Source of the DNA: CAVWGP01 sp963754645
Lineage (GTDB): Bacteria; Pseudomonadota; Alphaproteobacteria; Bin65
Assembly: GCA_963754645.1 (NCBI GenBank)
Contig: CAVWGP010000011.1
Span: forward strand, 682,001-746,000
Direction: 5' to 3'
Length of the DNA stretch: 64,000 bases
This document shows positions 27,268 to 35,959 of the stretch, one piece after another. The number at the start of each line of letters is the position of its first letter. Position 1 is the first letter of the stretch. A program made the translations under genes and the position numbers. The notes beneath the pieces were generated by a model. It saw nothing but the letters and a program-made list of their open reading frames with translations. It was not told where the DNA came from and ran no database searches.

Positions 27268-27978
27268 TCAGCTCCCGCACCCGCCGCCGCCGCAACCGCC
27301 GCCGCTGTCGCCGCTGCCGCTGTCCGAGCCGGAACTGTCGCCCGATGCGCTCGAGGTCTCGCCGAAACCTTCGGTGCCGCCGTCGTACGAGCCGCTGGTA
27401 AAATCGCCGCCGCAATGGACGGCGCTGGCGCCGCGCTTCCTCAGCTCGTCGCATTGCGGGTGATAGACGAAGCCGTTCTCGATCTTGAATTTCTGGTCGA
27501 GCGCGAACAGCAGAGGCACGCGCGTCGGATTGCGGGGATCGATGCTTTCGTATTTGCACGTGTACCACCACACGCGGCGCAGGCCCTCGTTCGATTTCGC
27601 GTTCTCGCTCAGCGCCACGGCGGGCGTGTGATGCATGAAGGAGCCGAAGGCGCGCTTGCAGAACTGCTCGTAATCGCGCGTGAAAAGGATGAATTCGTGC
27701 CACAGCTCGTCGACGATTTGCGACGGCATCGACACGAATTTTTGGCCGCTCATCAGGTAGGCGACGAAATATTGCCGCAAGCCGCGCGATACCAGCGCGC
27801 ATTCCTTGCGCGTCAGGTTCGGGCGGCGTTCCGAGAGCTTGTTCAAGAGGCCGCGCGGCAATTTATAGGTGCGGATGTATTCCGCCCGGCGCAGGCGATA
27901 GGCTTCCAATAGGCGCGGCCGCAGGGCGACAAATGCGATAATGCCGATGACGCCGACAACAAAGATCGTTTCGAACAT
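27268..27978 (-). CDS. Membrane-anchored protein with Gly/Cys-rich C-terminal tail
   Basis: The 236-residue product starts with one membrane helix (FETIFVVGVIGIIAFVAL). A globular part follows with MPSQIVDELWHEFILFTRDYEQFCKRAFG and MHHTPAVAL, which resemble the glycine-rich-domain (GRDP-like) family. It ends in a Ser/Gly stretch and GGGCGGGGCGS. Similar Cys/Gly tails occur in TIGR04222-type membrane proteins. No enzymatic role is known. It is the downstream gene of the run that begins with the DUF2147 gene and includes the flavin reductase, but gaps of about 45 bases make co-transcription only likely. Confidence 0.75.
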   Translation of the reverse strand: MFETIFVVGVIGIIAFVALRPRLLEAYRLRRAEYIRTYKLPRGLLNKLSERRPNLTRKECALVSRGLRQYFVAYLMSGQKFVSMPSQIVDELWHEFILFTRDYEQFCKRAFGSFMHHTPAVALSENAKSNEGLRRVWWYTCKYESIDPRNPTRVPLLFALDQKFKIENGFVYHPQCDELRKRGASAVHCGGDFTSGSYDGGTEGFGETSSASGDSSGSDSGSGDSGGGCGGGGCGS

Positions 27979-28023
27979 GCGTGCTCCCCGGATTGTCTTT
28001 GCCGCCGCCTATATCACGAAAGC

Positions 28024-29448
28024 CTAAGGCAGGCGGAGCAGGACACGAACGATGCGCCGCGTCCGCTCCGAGAATAGCGCCGGCGTGTAGAAGCTGCCCG
28101 CCGCGCGCTTCGAAATTTCGCCCAACGTCGGATAGGGCGCGATGAAGCCGGCCATGGCGCCGATCTTCAAGCGGGACTGGATGGCGAGGCACCAGGGCTG
28201 GATCAGCTCGCCGGCGTTCTTGCCGGCGATGGCGGCGCCGAGGATGCGGCCCTTGGGCGTGGTCACGATCTTGGCGAAGCCCTCGGTCGCGCGCTCGGCC
28301 TGGGCGCGGTCGTTGTCCTTGAACGGCCAGCGCAGCACGCGGATTTCGCCGAATTGCTTTTTCGCCTCGGCCTCGCTCAGTCCCACATTGGCGAGCTCGG
28401 GATCGGTGAAGGTGACCCAGGGCACGGCGCGGAGATCGGTCTTGCTCCAGAACAGGCGGAACAAGGCCTGGCGGATGACGATGCCGGCATGATAGCCGGC
28501 CATGTGCGTGAATTGGTGGCCGCCCGCCGCGTCGCCGATGGCGAAGATGCGGCGATTGGTGGTGCGCAGCCGGCGATCCACGGTCACGCCGCGCTTGCTC
28601 CAGGCGACGCCGGCCTTGTCGAGATCGAGCGCTTCGAGATTGGGCAGGCGGCCGGCGGCGACGAGAATGTGCGAGCCGGACACGGTTTCGGCGCCGCCGT
28701 CGCCCTCGATCGCGACCTCGATCGCGCCGCCGCGTTCGCCGACGTTCTTGATCTTGACGCCCTCGCGAAGCACGACGCCTTCGGCCGCGAGCCGCGCCTT
28801 GACAACGGCGGCAAGCTCCGGATCGTCCTTGCCGAGCGCGCCGAACATTTCGAGGATCGTGACGCGCGCGCCGAGCCGGCGATAGGCCTGCGCCAGCTCG
28901 CAGCCGATCGGCCCGCCGCCGATGACGATGAGATGTTCGGGCCGCGCCGTGAGATCGAAAATCGTCTCGTTGGTGAAGAAGCGCACCGCATCCAAGCCCG
29001 CTATCGGCGGGATGCCGGGGCGCGAGCCGGTCGCGATGACAAACCATTTCGCCTGGATGCGGCGCTCGCCGACCGCGATTTCGCGCGGCGCCGCGAAGCG
29101 CGCCTCGCCCTGGATCACGGTCACGCCGAGCGCCGTGAAGCGCTCCACCGAATCGTGCGGCGCGATGGCGGCGATGACGCCGTGCACGTGCGCGTGGACC
29201 TTGGCGAAATCGACCGCGGGCTGGTTCGCGGCGACGCCGAACGGCGCGCCGGCGCGCTGCGCGGCGGCGGCGTGGGCGGCGGCGAGCAGCGCCTTCGACG
29301 GCACGCAACCGTAGTTCAGGCAGTCGCCGCCCATCTTGTGGCGCTCGATCAGCACGACGCGCGCGCCCATTTGCGCCGCGCCGGCGGCGACCGAAAGCCC
29401 GCCCGATCCCGCGCCGATCACGCAGATATCGGCTGCGATAGGCTTCAA
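28024..29448 (-). CDS. FAD-dependent pyridine nucleotide-disulfide reductase (MerA/Lpd-like)
   Basis: The 474-residue flavoprotein has the FAD-binding motif ICVIGAGSGGLSVAAGAAQMG, the redox-active pair in GGDCLNYGCVPSKALL, an NAD(P)H-binding IVIGGGPIGCELAQAYRRLGA and the second FAD motif FAIGDAAGG. It belongs near mercuric reductase and lipoamide dehydrogenase but ends in SFYTPALFSERTR rather than the HPT-E ending of lipoamide dehydrogenase, so a different substrate is likely. There is no N-terminal heavy-metal domain and no mer operon nearby, so mercury reduction is not supported. It abuts the DUF2147 gene upstream. Confidence 0.88.
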   Translation of the reverse strand: MKPIAADICVIGAGSGGLSVAAGAAQMGARVVLIERHKMGGDCLNYGCVPSKALLAAAHAAAAQRAGAPFGVAANQPAVDFAKVHAHVHGVIAAIAPHDSVERFTALGVTVIQGEARFAAPREIAVGERRIQAKWFVIATGSRPGIPPIAGLDAVRFFTNETIFDLTARPEHLIVIGGGPIGCELAQAYRRLGARVTILEMFGALGKDDPELAAVVKARLAAEGVVLREGVKIKNVGERGGAIEVAIEGDGGAETVSGSHILVAAGRLPNLEALDLDKAGVAWSKRGVTVDRRLRTTNRRIFAIGDAAGGHQFTHMAGYHAGIVIRQALFRLFWSKTDLRAVPWVTFTDPELANVGLSEAEAKKQFGEIRVLRWPFKDNDRAQAERATEGFAKIVTTPKGRILGAAIAGKNAGELIQPWCLAIQSRLKIGAMAGFIAPYPTLGEISKRAAGSFYTPALFSERTRRIVRVLLRLP

Positions 29449-29897
29449 TTAGCGCACTCGCGTCCAAGTCTGCGAGCGGCCGAAAATCGGCGCGCCGACA
29501 TAGCCGCGCACGCGCAGCGTGCCGTTGCCGTCGAGCGTCATGGTCGAGCGATAGGTCTCGCCGTCCTCGGGATTGTAGATCCGCCCGCCGTCCCAGGCGC
29601 CGCGCTCGCCCTCCGCGGGCTTGAAATCCCACAGCATGACGAGGCCGGCGACCGGCCGGGTTTTTTGGCCGGATCGGGATTCCGGCTGTCGGTCTTCGCC
29701 TTGCCTTCGGCCGTGTTCGGCTCCCTGAGCCACACGATCCGGCCGCAGAGACGCGGCGCGCAATCGTAGATTTCGATATGGCTCTTGCCGCCCTCGGTCA
29801 GCCAGCGTCCGTGCGGCGACGGAATTCGCAAATCGGCCGCGGCGCCCGCGGCAAGGGCCAGCGCGGCGGCGGCGAACAAGACAAAGCGTGGCGGCAT
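29449..29897 (-). CDS. Secreted DUF2147 protein, frame broken once
   Basis: Joined, the product has about 149 residues. A signal peptide (PRFVLFAAAALALAAGAAA) is followed by GRWLTEGGKSHIEIYDCAPRLCGRIVWL and, after the shift, the VAGLVMLWDFKPAEG segment and the GRIYNPEDGETYRS motif of DUF2147. The break lies in a six-A run (29661-29666 on the plus strand as T6); one more A would restore a single frame through DPAKKTRPVAGL. A homopolymer loss is the simplest explanation, by sequencing error or recent mutation. The family is exported and its role is not established. Confidence 0.82.
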
Positions 29898-29988
29898 GGG
29901 GTCAACCTATGTCGGCTCGGCGAATCATCAAAGCGAAGCCGCAGGCTCGATGCAATGCCGCGACGGGCGGTCCGGCGCGCGGAGAATT

Positions 29989-30063
29989 TGGAGCGGGCGA
30001 TCGGGATTGAACCGACGACATTCAGCTTGGGAAGCTGACGTTCTACCACTGAACTACGCCCGC
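29989..30063 (-). tRNA. tRNA-Gly (anticodon CCC)
   Basis: On the minus strand a full cloverleaf folds: acceptor GCGGGCG/CGCCCGC, D-arm GTTC-AGTGGTA-GAAC, anticodon stem TCAGC/GCTGA around TTCCCAA, and T-arm GTCGG-TTCAATC-CCGAT. The loop places CCC at positions 34-36, reading GGG glycine codons. The discriminator base is U and the CCA end is encoded (29989-29991). Confidence 0.95.
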
Positions 30064-30271
30064 GCCGAAACGCGGTGAAAAATACCGAAGACACGGCCTG
30101 TCGCGCAAGGCCCGCCGCCGATACTCGAATCGTGGGGCGTGCCTTGTCGCGAAACGATGACAATTTGTTGATGGCGGCCGGATGCGAATTGCCTGGAACG
30201 GCGCCGGCATCGGCCATAGGAGTCGGCGCCGGACGATCGGGTGCCCGACCGGCGTAGAAGGACCTTGGACG

Positions 30272-31240
30272 ATGAATCCCGCGCTTGAAGCGTTGCGCGC
30301 CGAGCGCCCGGCTCTCGATTCGGCGAAATTCCGCGATCCCCGGCGCACCGCCAAGGGCGAGCCGCGCGCCGTCGTGACGCTGGCGCGGCTCGACACGCTT
30401 TGGTTCAACACCGGCACGCTCTGCAACATCGCTTGCGGCAATTGCTATATCGAATCGAGCCCGAGCAACAGCAGGCTCGCCTATCTCACGGCCGCCGAAG
30501 TCGCCGCCTATCTCGACGAGATCGCGGCCGGCGAGCTTCCGACGCGCGAGATCGGCTTCACCGGCGGCGAGCCTTTCATGAATCCCGAAATCCCGGCCAT
30601 GCTGGCGCTCGCGCTCGAGCGCGGCCATTCGGTCCTGGTGCTGACCAACGCGATGAAGCCGATGCAGCGGCACCGCGACGCGCTGCTCGAATTGAAGGCG
30701 CGGCACGGCGCGCGTTTGACGCTGCGCGTTTCGATCGATCACTACTCCAAGGCGCTGCACGAGATGGAGCGCGGACCGCGGAGCTGGGAGCCGATGCTGG
30801 CCGGCTTCCGCTGGCTCGCCGAACAGGGTTTCGCCATCGGCGTCGCCGGCCGCACCGTGTGGAAGGAAAGCGAAAAGCAATTGCGCGAGGGCTTTCGCCG
30901 GTTTTTCGCGGCCAACGGCATCGCGCTCGATGCCGGCGATCCCGCGCGCCTCGTGCTGTTTCCCGAGATGGATGCGACGCTCGACGTGCCCGAGATCACC
31001 ACGGAATGTTGGAGCATCCTCGGCAAGCGGCCGGACGCGATGATGTGCGCCAGCTCGCGCATGGTCGTGAAGCGCAAGGGCGCCGCGCGGCCGGCGGTCG
31101 TCGCCTGCACCTTGTTGCCCTACGATGCCCAGTTCGAGCTTGGGACGACGCTGGCCGAGGCGGCGCGCGCGGTGCCGCTCAATCATCCGCATTGCGCCCG
31201 CTTCTGCGTGCTCGGAGGCGGCGCGTGCAGCGTGAAGTAG
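30272..31240 (+). CDS. Radical SAM protein of unknown role
   Basis: This 322-residue protein has the radical SAM cluster motif in LCNIACGNCYIESSP (C-x3-C-x2-C) and the SAM-binding IGFTGGEPFMNPE, followed by a TIM-barrel-like body. The C-terminal part has further cysteines (ECWSILG, MMCASSRM, ACTLLPYD, CARFCVLGGGACS) that could hold an auxiliary iron-sulfur cluster. No precursor peptide or known cofactor operon is nearby. GAAGGA upstream supports the ATG at 30272. The next gene, a metallophosphoesterase-like protein, starts inside its 3' end (16-base overlap), so the two are probably partners. Confidence 0.88.
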   Translation: MNPALEALRAERPALDSAKFRDPRRTAKGEPRAVVTLARLDTLWFNTGTLCNIACGNCYIESSPSNSRLAYLTAAEVAAYLDEIAAGELPTREIGFTGGEPFMNPEIPAMLALALERGHSVLVLTNAMKPMQRHRDALLELKARHGARLTLRVSIDHYSKALHEMERGPRSWEPMLAGFRWLAEQGFAIGVAGRTVWKESEKQLREGFRRFFAANGIALDAGDPARLVLFPEMDATLDVPEITTECWSILGKRPDAMMCASSRMVVKRKGAARPAVVACTLLPYDAQFELGTTLAEAARAVPLNHPHCARFCVLGGGACSVK

Positions 31241-32097
31241 GGCGCGTCGCGTCGCTCGGCGCCGTCGAGGCGCCGCTGCTCGTGTTCGGCGGTCCCTATG
31301 GCAATCTCGAGGCGCTCCGCGCGCTGCGCCGGGAAGCGCACCGCCTCGGCCTGCCGCCAAGCCAAATCCTTTGCACCGGCGATCTTGTCGCCTATTGCGC
31401 CGATCCGGCCGCCGTCGTCGACGAAATTCGCGAATGGGGCATCGCGGTCGTGATGGGCAATGTCGAGGAGTTGCTGGCCCAAGGCGCCGACGACTGCGCT
31501 TGCGGCTATTCGGCCGGCAGCGCTTGCGACCTGCTATCGTCGAATTGGTATGCTTACGCCGATGCCCGCATCGACGGCGACGCACGGCGCTGGATGGCGC
31601 GCTTGCCGCGCCGGATCGATTTCACCATGAACCGGCGGCGCATCGCGGCTGTGCATGGCGCGCCAAGCCAGATCAATCGCTTCGTTTTCGCGTCGACGCC
31701 GGCGGCGGAGAAGCTGAAGGAACTCGCCCTGGCCGAGGCCGACGGCATCGTCGGCGGCCATTGCGGATTGCCGTTCGCCGATTTTCCGGCGGCGGGTTTC
31801 TGGGGCAATGCCGGCGTCATCGGCATGCCGGCGAATGATGGAACGCCGCGCGCTTGGTTCGCGCTGCTGGCGCCGGGCCAAGCCGGCATCGCCGTTTCGT
31901 TGCGTCCGCTCGACTACGATTGGCGCGCCGCGCAGCGCAAGATGCGCGCCGCCGGCTTGCCCGAAGCCTATGCCGCAAGCCTCGCTTCGGGGCTGTGGCC
32001 GCCGGTCGATTATCTGCCTCCGGCCGAGTCGGCGGCCGCGGGAATGCCCTTGGCCGCCGTCGAGGTCTTATGGGGCGGCCTGCGCGCGGTTGCCTAG
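31225..32097 (+). CDS. Metallophosphoesterase-like protein with altered metal-ligand motifs
   Basis: The 290-residue protein follows the layout of calcineurin-like phosphoesterases, but several metal-binding positions differ. The usual DxHGN appears as GGPYGNLEAL, so Asp and His are missing. GNHD appears as GNVEE and GHTH as GHCG. The GD of CTGDLVAYCADP and the HG of AVHGAP are kept. Cysteines are instead enriched (CTGDLVAYC, DDCACGYSAGSACD, GHCG). This suggests a changed metal site, a binding role or a non-standard substrate. The GTG start at 31225 has GGAGG six bases upstream. It overlaps the radical SAM gene by 16 bases. Confidence 0.82.
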   Translation: MQREVGRVASLGAVEAPLLVFGGPYGNLEALRALRREAHRLGLPPSQILCTGDLVAYCADPAAVVDEIREWGIAVVMGNVEELLAQGADDCACGYSAGSACDLLSSNWYAYADARIDGDARRWMARLPRRIDFTMNRRRIAAVHGAPSQINRFVFASTPAAEKLKELALAEADGIVGGHCGLPFADFPAAGFWGNAGVIGMPANDGTPRAWFALLAPGQAGIAVSLRPLDYDWRAAQRKMRAAGLPEAYAASLASGLWPPVDYLPPAESAAAGMPLAAVEVLWGGLRAVA

Positions 32098-32188
32098 CGC
32101 GGCGTTGCGGCACTAGACTCGGGCGCGTCAGGTCCTAAGTTCGAAGCAGGAAGCGCCGATTCGGGCGGCGCCGGCCTGGGGAAACACC

Positions 32189-32581
32189 ATGTTCAGCGAA
32201 ACGACCGAAAGCATCGAAGTCACCGTCAAACCGGTATTCCTCGAGCAGCAATCGGTGCCGGGCGAAGGCCGCTTCGTTTGGGCCTATCACGTGCGCATCG
32301 AAAACAAGGGTCGCGAAACCGTGCAATTGCTCAACCGCCACTGGCAGATAACCGACGCCAACGGCAAGCGCGAAGACGTGCGCGGCCCGGGCGTCATCGG
32401 CGAGCAACCCGTTCTCAAGGCCGGCGCATCCTTCGAATATACCAGCGGTTGTCCGCTGAAAACGCCCTCCGGATTCATGGCGGGCAGTTACGAGATGGCG
32501 CGCCCCGACGGCTCGCGCTTTCTCGTTCGCATTCCGATGTTTTCGCTCGACAGCCCGCACGCCGTCTCCCGGATTCATTGA
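32189..32581 (+). CDS. apaG: ApaG family protein
   Basis: The 130-residue protein is a one-domain ApaG/F-box-associated beta-sandwich: VTVKPVFLEQQS, FVWAYHVRIENKGRETVQLLNRHW, a GPGVIGEQPVLKAGASFEYTSG turn and the terminal GSRFLVRIPMFSLD. ApaG has been linked to cobalt/magnesium resistance and to Ap4A hydrolase operons, but its molecular role is unclear. It lies 90 bases after the phosphoesterase-like gene and shortly before folE on the same strand. Confidence 0.93.
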   Translation: MFSETTESIEVTVKPVFLEQQSVPGEGRFVWAYHVRIENKGRETVQLLNRHWQITDANGKREDVRGPGVIGEQPVLKAGASFEYTSGCPLKTPSGFMAGSYEMARPDGSRFLVRIPMFSLDSPHAVSRIH

Positions 32582-32612
32582 GCGGCTCACGCCGGCACAG
32601 GAGTTTGCGTCC

Positions 32613-33254
32613 TTGAAATCGCCGAAAATCGTTGCCGCGCAGTTGAACCCGTCCGGCGCGCCGCTGCCCTCGCGCCAGGAGGCGGAAGACGCCGTGCGCG
32701 TGCTGCTGCGCTGGGCCGGCGACAACCCGGAACGCGAGGGCCTCGTCGACACGCCGCGCCGCGTGGTCGGAGCATTCACCGAATGGTTCGCCGGCTACAG
32801 CGAAGACGCGGAAGCCTATCTCGAGCGCACCTTCTCCGAAACCGAGGGCTACGACGAAATGGTGGTGCTCACCGATATCCGGTTCGAGTCGCATTGCGAG
32901 CACCATGTCGCGCCGATCATCGGCCGGGCGCATATCGCCTACCTGCCGGACCGGCGCGTCGTCGGCATCAGCAAGCTCGCGCGCCTCGTCGAGGTCTATT
33001 CGCGGCGGCTGCAAATCCAGGAGAAGATGACGGCGCAGATCGCCAACGCGCTCGATCGCGTGCTGCAGCCCAAGGGGGTCGGCGTCATCGTCGAGGCGAC
33101 GCATCACTGCATGACGACGCGCGGCGTTCACAAGCCCGGGGTCACCATGGTGACCAGCCGCATGCTCGGCGCGATGCGCAACGATCCGGCGACGCGCCGC
33201 GAGTTCTTGGCCATGGTCGGCGACCCGTCCGCCCGCCGTGCCGCGGCGAACTGA
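32613..33254 (+). CDS. folE: GTP cyclohydrolase I
   Basis: FolE converts GTP to dihydroneopterin triphosphate, the first step of folate synthesis. The 213-residue protein has the zinc-site residues in RFESHCEHHVAPIIG (Cys and His) and in EATHHCMTTRGV (Cys), with the substrate loop VGISKLARLVEVYSRRLQIQE. It begins with TTG at 32613, with AGGAG upstream; the start region before DAVRVLLRWAGDNPEREGL is variable in the family, so the exact N terminus is less certain. Confidence 0.96.
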   Translation: MKSPKIVAAQLNPSGAPLPSRQEAEDAVRVLLRWAGDNPEREGLVDTPRRVVGAFTEWFAGYSEDAEAYLERTFSETEGYDEMVVLTDIRFESHCEHHVAPIIGRAHIAYLPDRRVVGISKLARLVEVYSRRLQIQEKMTAQIANALDRVLQPKGVGVIVEATHHCMTTRGVHKPGVTMVTSRMLGAMRNDPATRREFLAMVGDPSARRAAAN

Positions 33255-33329
33255 GATCCCGCGCTCGCTTGGCGCGGCCCGCGGGCGCGCCCTATAGTGC
33301 GGCGGCACGACGTGTAGGGGCCGCCCATT

Positions 33330-34778
33330 TTGTCCGATTTTCGACCGGTCTTGTTTTTCACCGGCGCGTTGTTGGTGGGCATGGCGGCCGCCATGTTGCT
33401 GCCGGCGCTCGTCGATGCGGCACGCGGCGATGCCGATTGGGCCGCCTTCGTCAAAGCGGCCGCGGCGACGCTCTTCATCGGCGGCGCGCTGGTGCTTTCG
33501 AACCGCGGCTGCTCGACGCGGTTGACGCTGCGCCAGGCGTTCCTCGTCACCGCGGTGAGTTGGCTGACGGCCGCGGCGTTCGGCGCCCTACCGCTGCAAT
33601 TTTCGCGTCTCGGGTTGGGCTACACCGACGCCTTCTTCGAAAGCATGTCGGGTATCACCTCGACCGGCGCCACCATCTTGCGTTCGGTCGATCAGGCGCC
33701 GGCCGGGATGCTGTTGTGGCGCGCCATGCTGAACTGGGCCGGCGGCCTCGCCTTCGTGGTGATGACGAGTTCGGTGCTGCCCATGCTCCATGTCGGCGGC
33801 ATGCAGATTTTCCGTTCCGAGGGCTTGGACACGCCGGAGAAGCTGCTGCCGCGCGCGGCCCAGCTCGCGGCCGCGACGGGCGGCATCTATCTCGTGCTCA
33901 CGGCGGCCATCGCGGTTGCGCTGTGGGCGGCCGGCATGCCGCGATTCGACGCCGTGGTCCACGCCATGACGTCGATCTCGACCGGCGGCTTCTCGACCCG
34001 CGATGCGCAGATCGAGGCGTTCAGCGGCGCCGCGATCCCGTGGATCGTCGTCATCGGCATGATCGCCGGCAGCTTGCCCTTCGCGCTCTATGTCGAAACG
34101 CTGCGCGGCAACGCGCATCGCTTGTTCCTCGATGCGCAGATTCGCGGTTTTTTCATCGTTCTCGGATGCTTTGTCGTTTTGGCCTTTCTTTGGCTTTGGC
34201 AGGCCAAGGGACTAGCGGCGGGTGGCGCGCTGGAGCACTCGGTCTTTGCCGTCGCTTCGATCATCAGCGGAACCGGGTTCTTGAGCGCCGAGTTGGGCCA
34301 GTGGGGCGGATTCCCGCTCGTCATCCTGTTTCTGCTCATGTTCGTCGGCGGCTGCGCCGGATCGACGTCGTGCGGGATCAAGATATTCCGCTTTCAAGTG
34401 GCCTATTCGGTGGGGCGCGCGCAGATCGCGAAACTCGTGCAGCCGCATGGCGTGTTCGTGCCGCACTACAACCGCCAGCCGGTGACCGACGAAGTCGCCG
34501 CCGCCGTGATGGGATTCTTTTTTCTGTTCGTGCTCGCCTTCCTCGCGCTGGCGCTGGGATTCGGCGCTCTCGGCCTCGATCTCGTCTCGGCGCTGTCCGG
34601 CGCCGCCACCATTATCGGCAATGTCGGTCCCGGCTTCGGACCGCTGATCGGGCCGAGCGGCAATTTCGCTTCGCTGCCCGATGCCGCGAAATGGCTGGCT
34701 TCGGCCGGCATGTTGATCGGGCGGCTCGAAGTGTTCACGATATTCGTGTTATTTTCGGCGGGTTTTTGGCGGCATTGA
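33330..34778 (+). CDS. trkH: TrkH family potassium uptake protein
   Basis: The 482-residue membrane protein has the repeated pore-helix/filter pattern of SKT transporters: ESMSGITSTGAT, AMTSISTGGFSTRD, SIISGTGFLS and GAATIIGNVGPGFGP, each a loop with a filter-type glycine. It forms the K+ pathway and normally works with the soluble TrkA, which is not in the window. The start is TTG at 33330, with AGGGG about nine bases upstream. argE begins two bases after its stop, so the two may be co-transcribed. Confidence 0.93.
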   Translation: MSDFRPVLFFTGALLVGMAAAMLLPALVDAARGDADWAAFVKAAAATLFIGGALVLSNRGCSTRLTLRQAFLVTAVSWLTAAAFGALPLQFSRLGLGYTDAFFESMSGITSTGATILRSVDQAPAGMLLWRAMLNWAGGLAFVVMTSSVLPMLHVGGMQIFRSEGLDTPEKLLPRAAQLAAATGGIYLVLTAAIAVALWAAGMPRFDAVVHAMTSISTGGFSTRDAQIEAFSGAAIPWIVVIGMIAGSLPFALYVETLRGNAHRLFLDAQIRGFFIVLGCFVVLAFLWLWQAKGLAAGGALEHSVFAVASIISGTGFLSAELGQWGGFPLVILFLLMFVGGCAGSTSCGIKIFRFQVAYSVGRAQIAKLVQPHGVFVPHYNRQPVTDEVAAAVMGFFFLFVLAFLALALGFGALGLDLVSALSGAATIIGNVGPGFGPLIGPSGNFASLPDAAKWLASAGMLIGRLEVFTIFVLFSAGFWRH

Positions 34779-34780
34779 CG

Positions 34781-35950
34781 ATGAGCGATCTGCAAACGAT
34801 CGGGCGCATTCTCGAAAACTTGGTCGGCTTCGACACCGTCTCGGCCAAGAGCAATCTGGCCCTGATCGAATGGGTGCGCGCGCATCTCGCGGCGCTCGGC
34901 GTCGCCAGCGAGCTGGTGCACAGCGATGACGGGCAGAAGGCCAATCTCTATGCCACGCTCGGCCCGCGCCGCGCCGGCGGCGTCGTGCTGTCGGGCCACA
35001 CCGACGTGGTTCCGGTGGCCGGCCAGGCCTGGTCGAGCGATCCGTTCCGATTGACCGCGCGCGACGGACGGCTCTATGGCCGCGGCGCCGCCGACATGAA
35101 AGGCTTCATCGCCGCAACGCTCGCCGCCGTTCCAAGCTTTCTCGCCGCCGGCCTCAAGACGCCGGTGCACCTGGCGTTCTCCTACGACGAGGAAATCGGC
35201 TGCCTCGGCATTCCCAAGCTGCTGGTGCGGTTGGCGCAGGATTTGCCGCGGCCGATCGCGGCCATTATCGGCGAGCCGACCATGATGGGCGTGGTCACCG
35301 GCCACAAGGGGCTGTGCCTGTCGCGCACCACGGTCACCGGCCTGGAAGCGCATTCGAGCCGCGTCGAGGAGGCGGCAAACGCGATCTTCCCCGCGGCGCG
35401 CATCATCGGCTTTCTCGAAACCCTGGCGGCCGAATGGCGCGAAACGCCGCGCGCCGCCGCCTTCGATCCGCCCTTCGCGACGCTCAATGTCGGCGTCATC
35501 GAGGGCGGCACGGCACACAACATCGTGCCGAACCATTGCAGTTTCACTTGGGAATTCCGGCCGGTGCCGGGGCTCGATCCGGGCGCCGTGCGCGCGCGAC
35601 TCGCGTCATTCGTCGAGCGCGCGATCCTGCCCGGCTTGCGGGCGCGCCATCCGGCGGCAACCGTGACGACCGAGACGATCGTCGATGCGCCGATGCTGGT
35701 GGCGGAGCCGGATTCGCCCGCCGAGCGCTTGGCCATGCGGCTCACCGGTGCCAACGCCACGGGCACGATCGCGTTCGGAACCGAGGGCGGCTATTTCCAG
35801 AAGGCCGGCATCGCCGCGATCGTGTGCGGGCCCGGCAGCATCGAGCAGGCCCACAAGCCCGATGAATGGATCGCGGCCGATCAGCTCGCGCAATGCGCGG
35901 TGTTTCTCGACAAGCTCAAGGATTGGGCGGCCGGCGCGCCCGAATTCTAG
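34781..35950 (+). CDS. argE: Acetylornithine deacetylase (ArgE, M20 family)
   Basis: ArgE removes the acetyl group from N-acetylornithine. The 389-residue protein has M20 metal-site motifs: VVLSGHTDVVPVAGQAW, GRGAADMKGFIAATLAAVP, the catalytic SYDEEIGCLGIPKLL and EGGTAHNIVPNHCSFTWEFRP, with AFGTEGGYFQKAGIAAIVCGPG near the end. The ArgE rather than DapE call rests on overall pattern and on argD and argF 1.6-3.7 kb away. It follows trkH by two bases and converges with the next gene. Confidence 0.9.
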   Translation: MSDLQTIGRILENLVGFDTVSAKSNLALIEWVRAHLAALGVASELVHSDDGQKANLYATLGPRRAGGVVLSGHTDVVPVAGQAWSSDPFRLTARDGRLYGRGAADMKGFIAATLAAVPSFLAAGLKTPVHLAFSYDEEIGCLGIPKLLVRLAQDLPRPIAAIIGEPTMMGVVTGHKGLCLSRTTVTGLEAHSSRVEEAANAIFPAARIIGFLETLAAEWRETPRAAAFDPPFATLNVGVIEGGTAHNIVPNHCSFTWEFRPVPGLDPGAVRARLASFVERAILPGLRARHPAATVTTETIVDAPMLVAEPDSPAERLAMRLTGANATGTIAFGTEGGYFQKAGIAAIVCGPGSIEQAHKPDEWIAADQLAQCAVFLDKLKDWAAGAPEF

Positions 35951-35959
35951 ACGCGCCGA

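Noticed and set aside
28024..29448. Mercuric reductase (merA)
   Set aside because: The disulfide reductase core fits, but there is no metal-binding N-terminal domain, no C-terminal vicinal cysteine pair and no mer operon, so only a general call is made.
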